NCBI GenBank assembly: GCA_911728435.2
Contig: OU452200.1
Coordinates: 27,605,715-27,669,714 of the forward strand
Source of the DNA: Apoderus coryli
Lineage: Eukaryota > Arthropoda > Insecta > Coleoptera > Attelabidae
DNA length: 64,000 nucleotides
Direction of reading: 5' to 3'
Positions 62,906-64,000 of the stretch are shown piece after piece (within the stretch, counting starts at the first letter, position 1; the number at the start of each line of letters is the position of its first letter). Below the pieces are notes generated by a model. The model made no database searches. It was given only the letters and a program-made list of their open reading frames with translations, and was not told the DNA's origin. The translations under genes and the position numbers were made by a program.

Positions 62906-64000
62906 CTCTTTCGTAATACTGCAAAGCACTAAGTAATTAAAGTATAATAAACAGAGTTGTTGTAAACATTGAAATTAATATGGATAACGAGGGTTTCACA
63001 ATTTCATAATATCCCCTCGATGCATAAATAAATGTCCAAACTGGGATATTGTTGTTTTAAAATAATACTGTTTAGTATGTATCCCTTCTTTGAATATTAA
63101 TTATATCACAACAGAACGTAATTACTGCCTCCTATACAGGGTAATTGGATGAATGTGTCGTACACATAAGCACAACAAAATTTTGTATCCAACTAAGCCA
63201 CAGTAAAAATCAGGTGGATAACAATGTTCAATTAAAAATGTAATTACGAAAGTGTATTATTACATGCCGTAAGCACCGTTTAGACGCTCCGATACCTGAC
63301 ACCATTTTTGTAAAATGAGTAAATGTGCAATGTAGGTTTACACACTGATGGGGAATTATTGTTATTATTGGTACTGCTGCTGTATGTATAATTTTGAAAC
63401 AAAACTTATTAGACAGAAAAGAAAGTGGAGTTATAACTTTATTGAAATTAGTATCGTGGTATGGTCACGTATAATAGGTATATCCGTCAAAAATATTATC
63501 AATCAATAGGGAGTTAAGTTAACACCAAAGACGTGTACGTAAACGTATGTTTTGACATCAACACATGCGCTTTTTAAATTTTTGATACGTTTAACGCCGT
63601 AAACATATGTATCTCTACGCGTATCGTATACTTAAACGTATTGAACTGATTTTTGTCAGAATTATATGAACTTGTACGAATAACTAGAGTAACTGTGAAT
63701 TAAAATTTAAAATCAAATCAAGTAGTATACTGAATAACAAATATAAACACACATCTGTGATTGTTTTTAGGTATACATAATAAAATATATAATATTATAG
63801 ATGGTCAATGATTTAACAAAATAGTAAATAATGGAAGTAGTCTTTTTCTCAAGTCAAGATGACTTGACCTAAAGAAAACCCGTGTAGAAAAGTTGAAACA
63901 ACACCACTCGACGTGTTATTTTTCTTGCTGGGCGCGGACAGGTGTAAAGGGTATAGAATAAGAAATATTGAGGGCTACATGTTGCTATAGAATTTCACAG
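62906..64000. other. AT-rich spacer, no gene seen
   Basis: No phosphatase exon, other gene or repeat with a partner was recognised. Confidence 0.5.

Noticed and set aside
51343..64000. Upstream phosphatase exons
   Set aside because: No minus-strand segment with the expected nucleophile-serine or TTTRVTHATP-type motifs was found; those exons are probably outside the window.

Overview
The window is strongly AT-rich eukaryotic DNA from an arthropod, most likely an insect. It holds one protein-coding gene with GT-AG introns, crowded with decayed transposons of insect type: mariner and Tc1/mariner-like elements, pogo/jerky, hAT, Crypton, BEL/Pao, CR1/jockey-type LINEs and Penelope. The abundance of DUF4817-type Tc1/mariner transposases and hammerhead-bearing repeats fits a large, repeat-rich genome. 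A beetle is my guess, not a finding.

The one host gene is an alkaline phosphatase on the minus strand. Its last five coding exons (51342-51135, 39859-39719, 36104-35910, 25676-25449, 23250-22949) join without a frame break through four phase-1 introns and encode the last ~357 residues, including the zinc-ligand motifs and a hydrophobic C-terminal tail. Earlier exons are not visible, so 51343-64000 is probably one more intron. Positions 1-22948 are 3' intergenic DNA.

Region by region: 1-7600 holds Penelope-type hammerhead repeats, two foldback/MITE elements and a 53-bp tandem array. 7639-8898 is a complete but dead mariner. 8918-11034 is a LINE between ~140-bp direct repeats. 14000-15440 is a transposase fragment beside a BEL/Pao pol fragment. 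17000-21430 holds LINE, Penelope and palindrome pieces. The phosphatase introns carry a Tc1/mariner element, three full or partial copies of a composite repeat with an antisense tRNA-like module, a foldback element, two pogo-like elements, a Penelope 3' end with GIY-YIG endonuclease, a Crypton recombinase relic, a hAT relic and several TIR elements. 54-60 kb has two decayed Tc1/mariner copies and a CR1-type LINE.

The most interesting layer is RNA-level. There are two families of hammerhead ribozyme motif. One (40693-40735, 1865-1907 and decayed copies) belongs to Penelope-like repeats. The other (46079-46121, 38000-38042 and decayed copies) matches the type I hammerhead consensus and sits in a repeat with a tandem dimer, as in retrozymes. 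The 38000-38042 copy lies on the sense strand of a phosphatase intron. A third set of hairpins has a UUGAUAA core in place of CUGAUGA, a change that keeps the 3-8 base pair.
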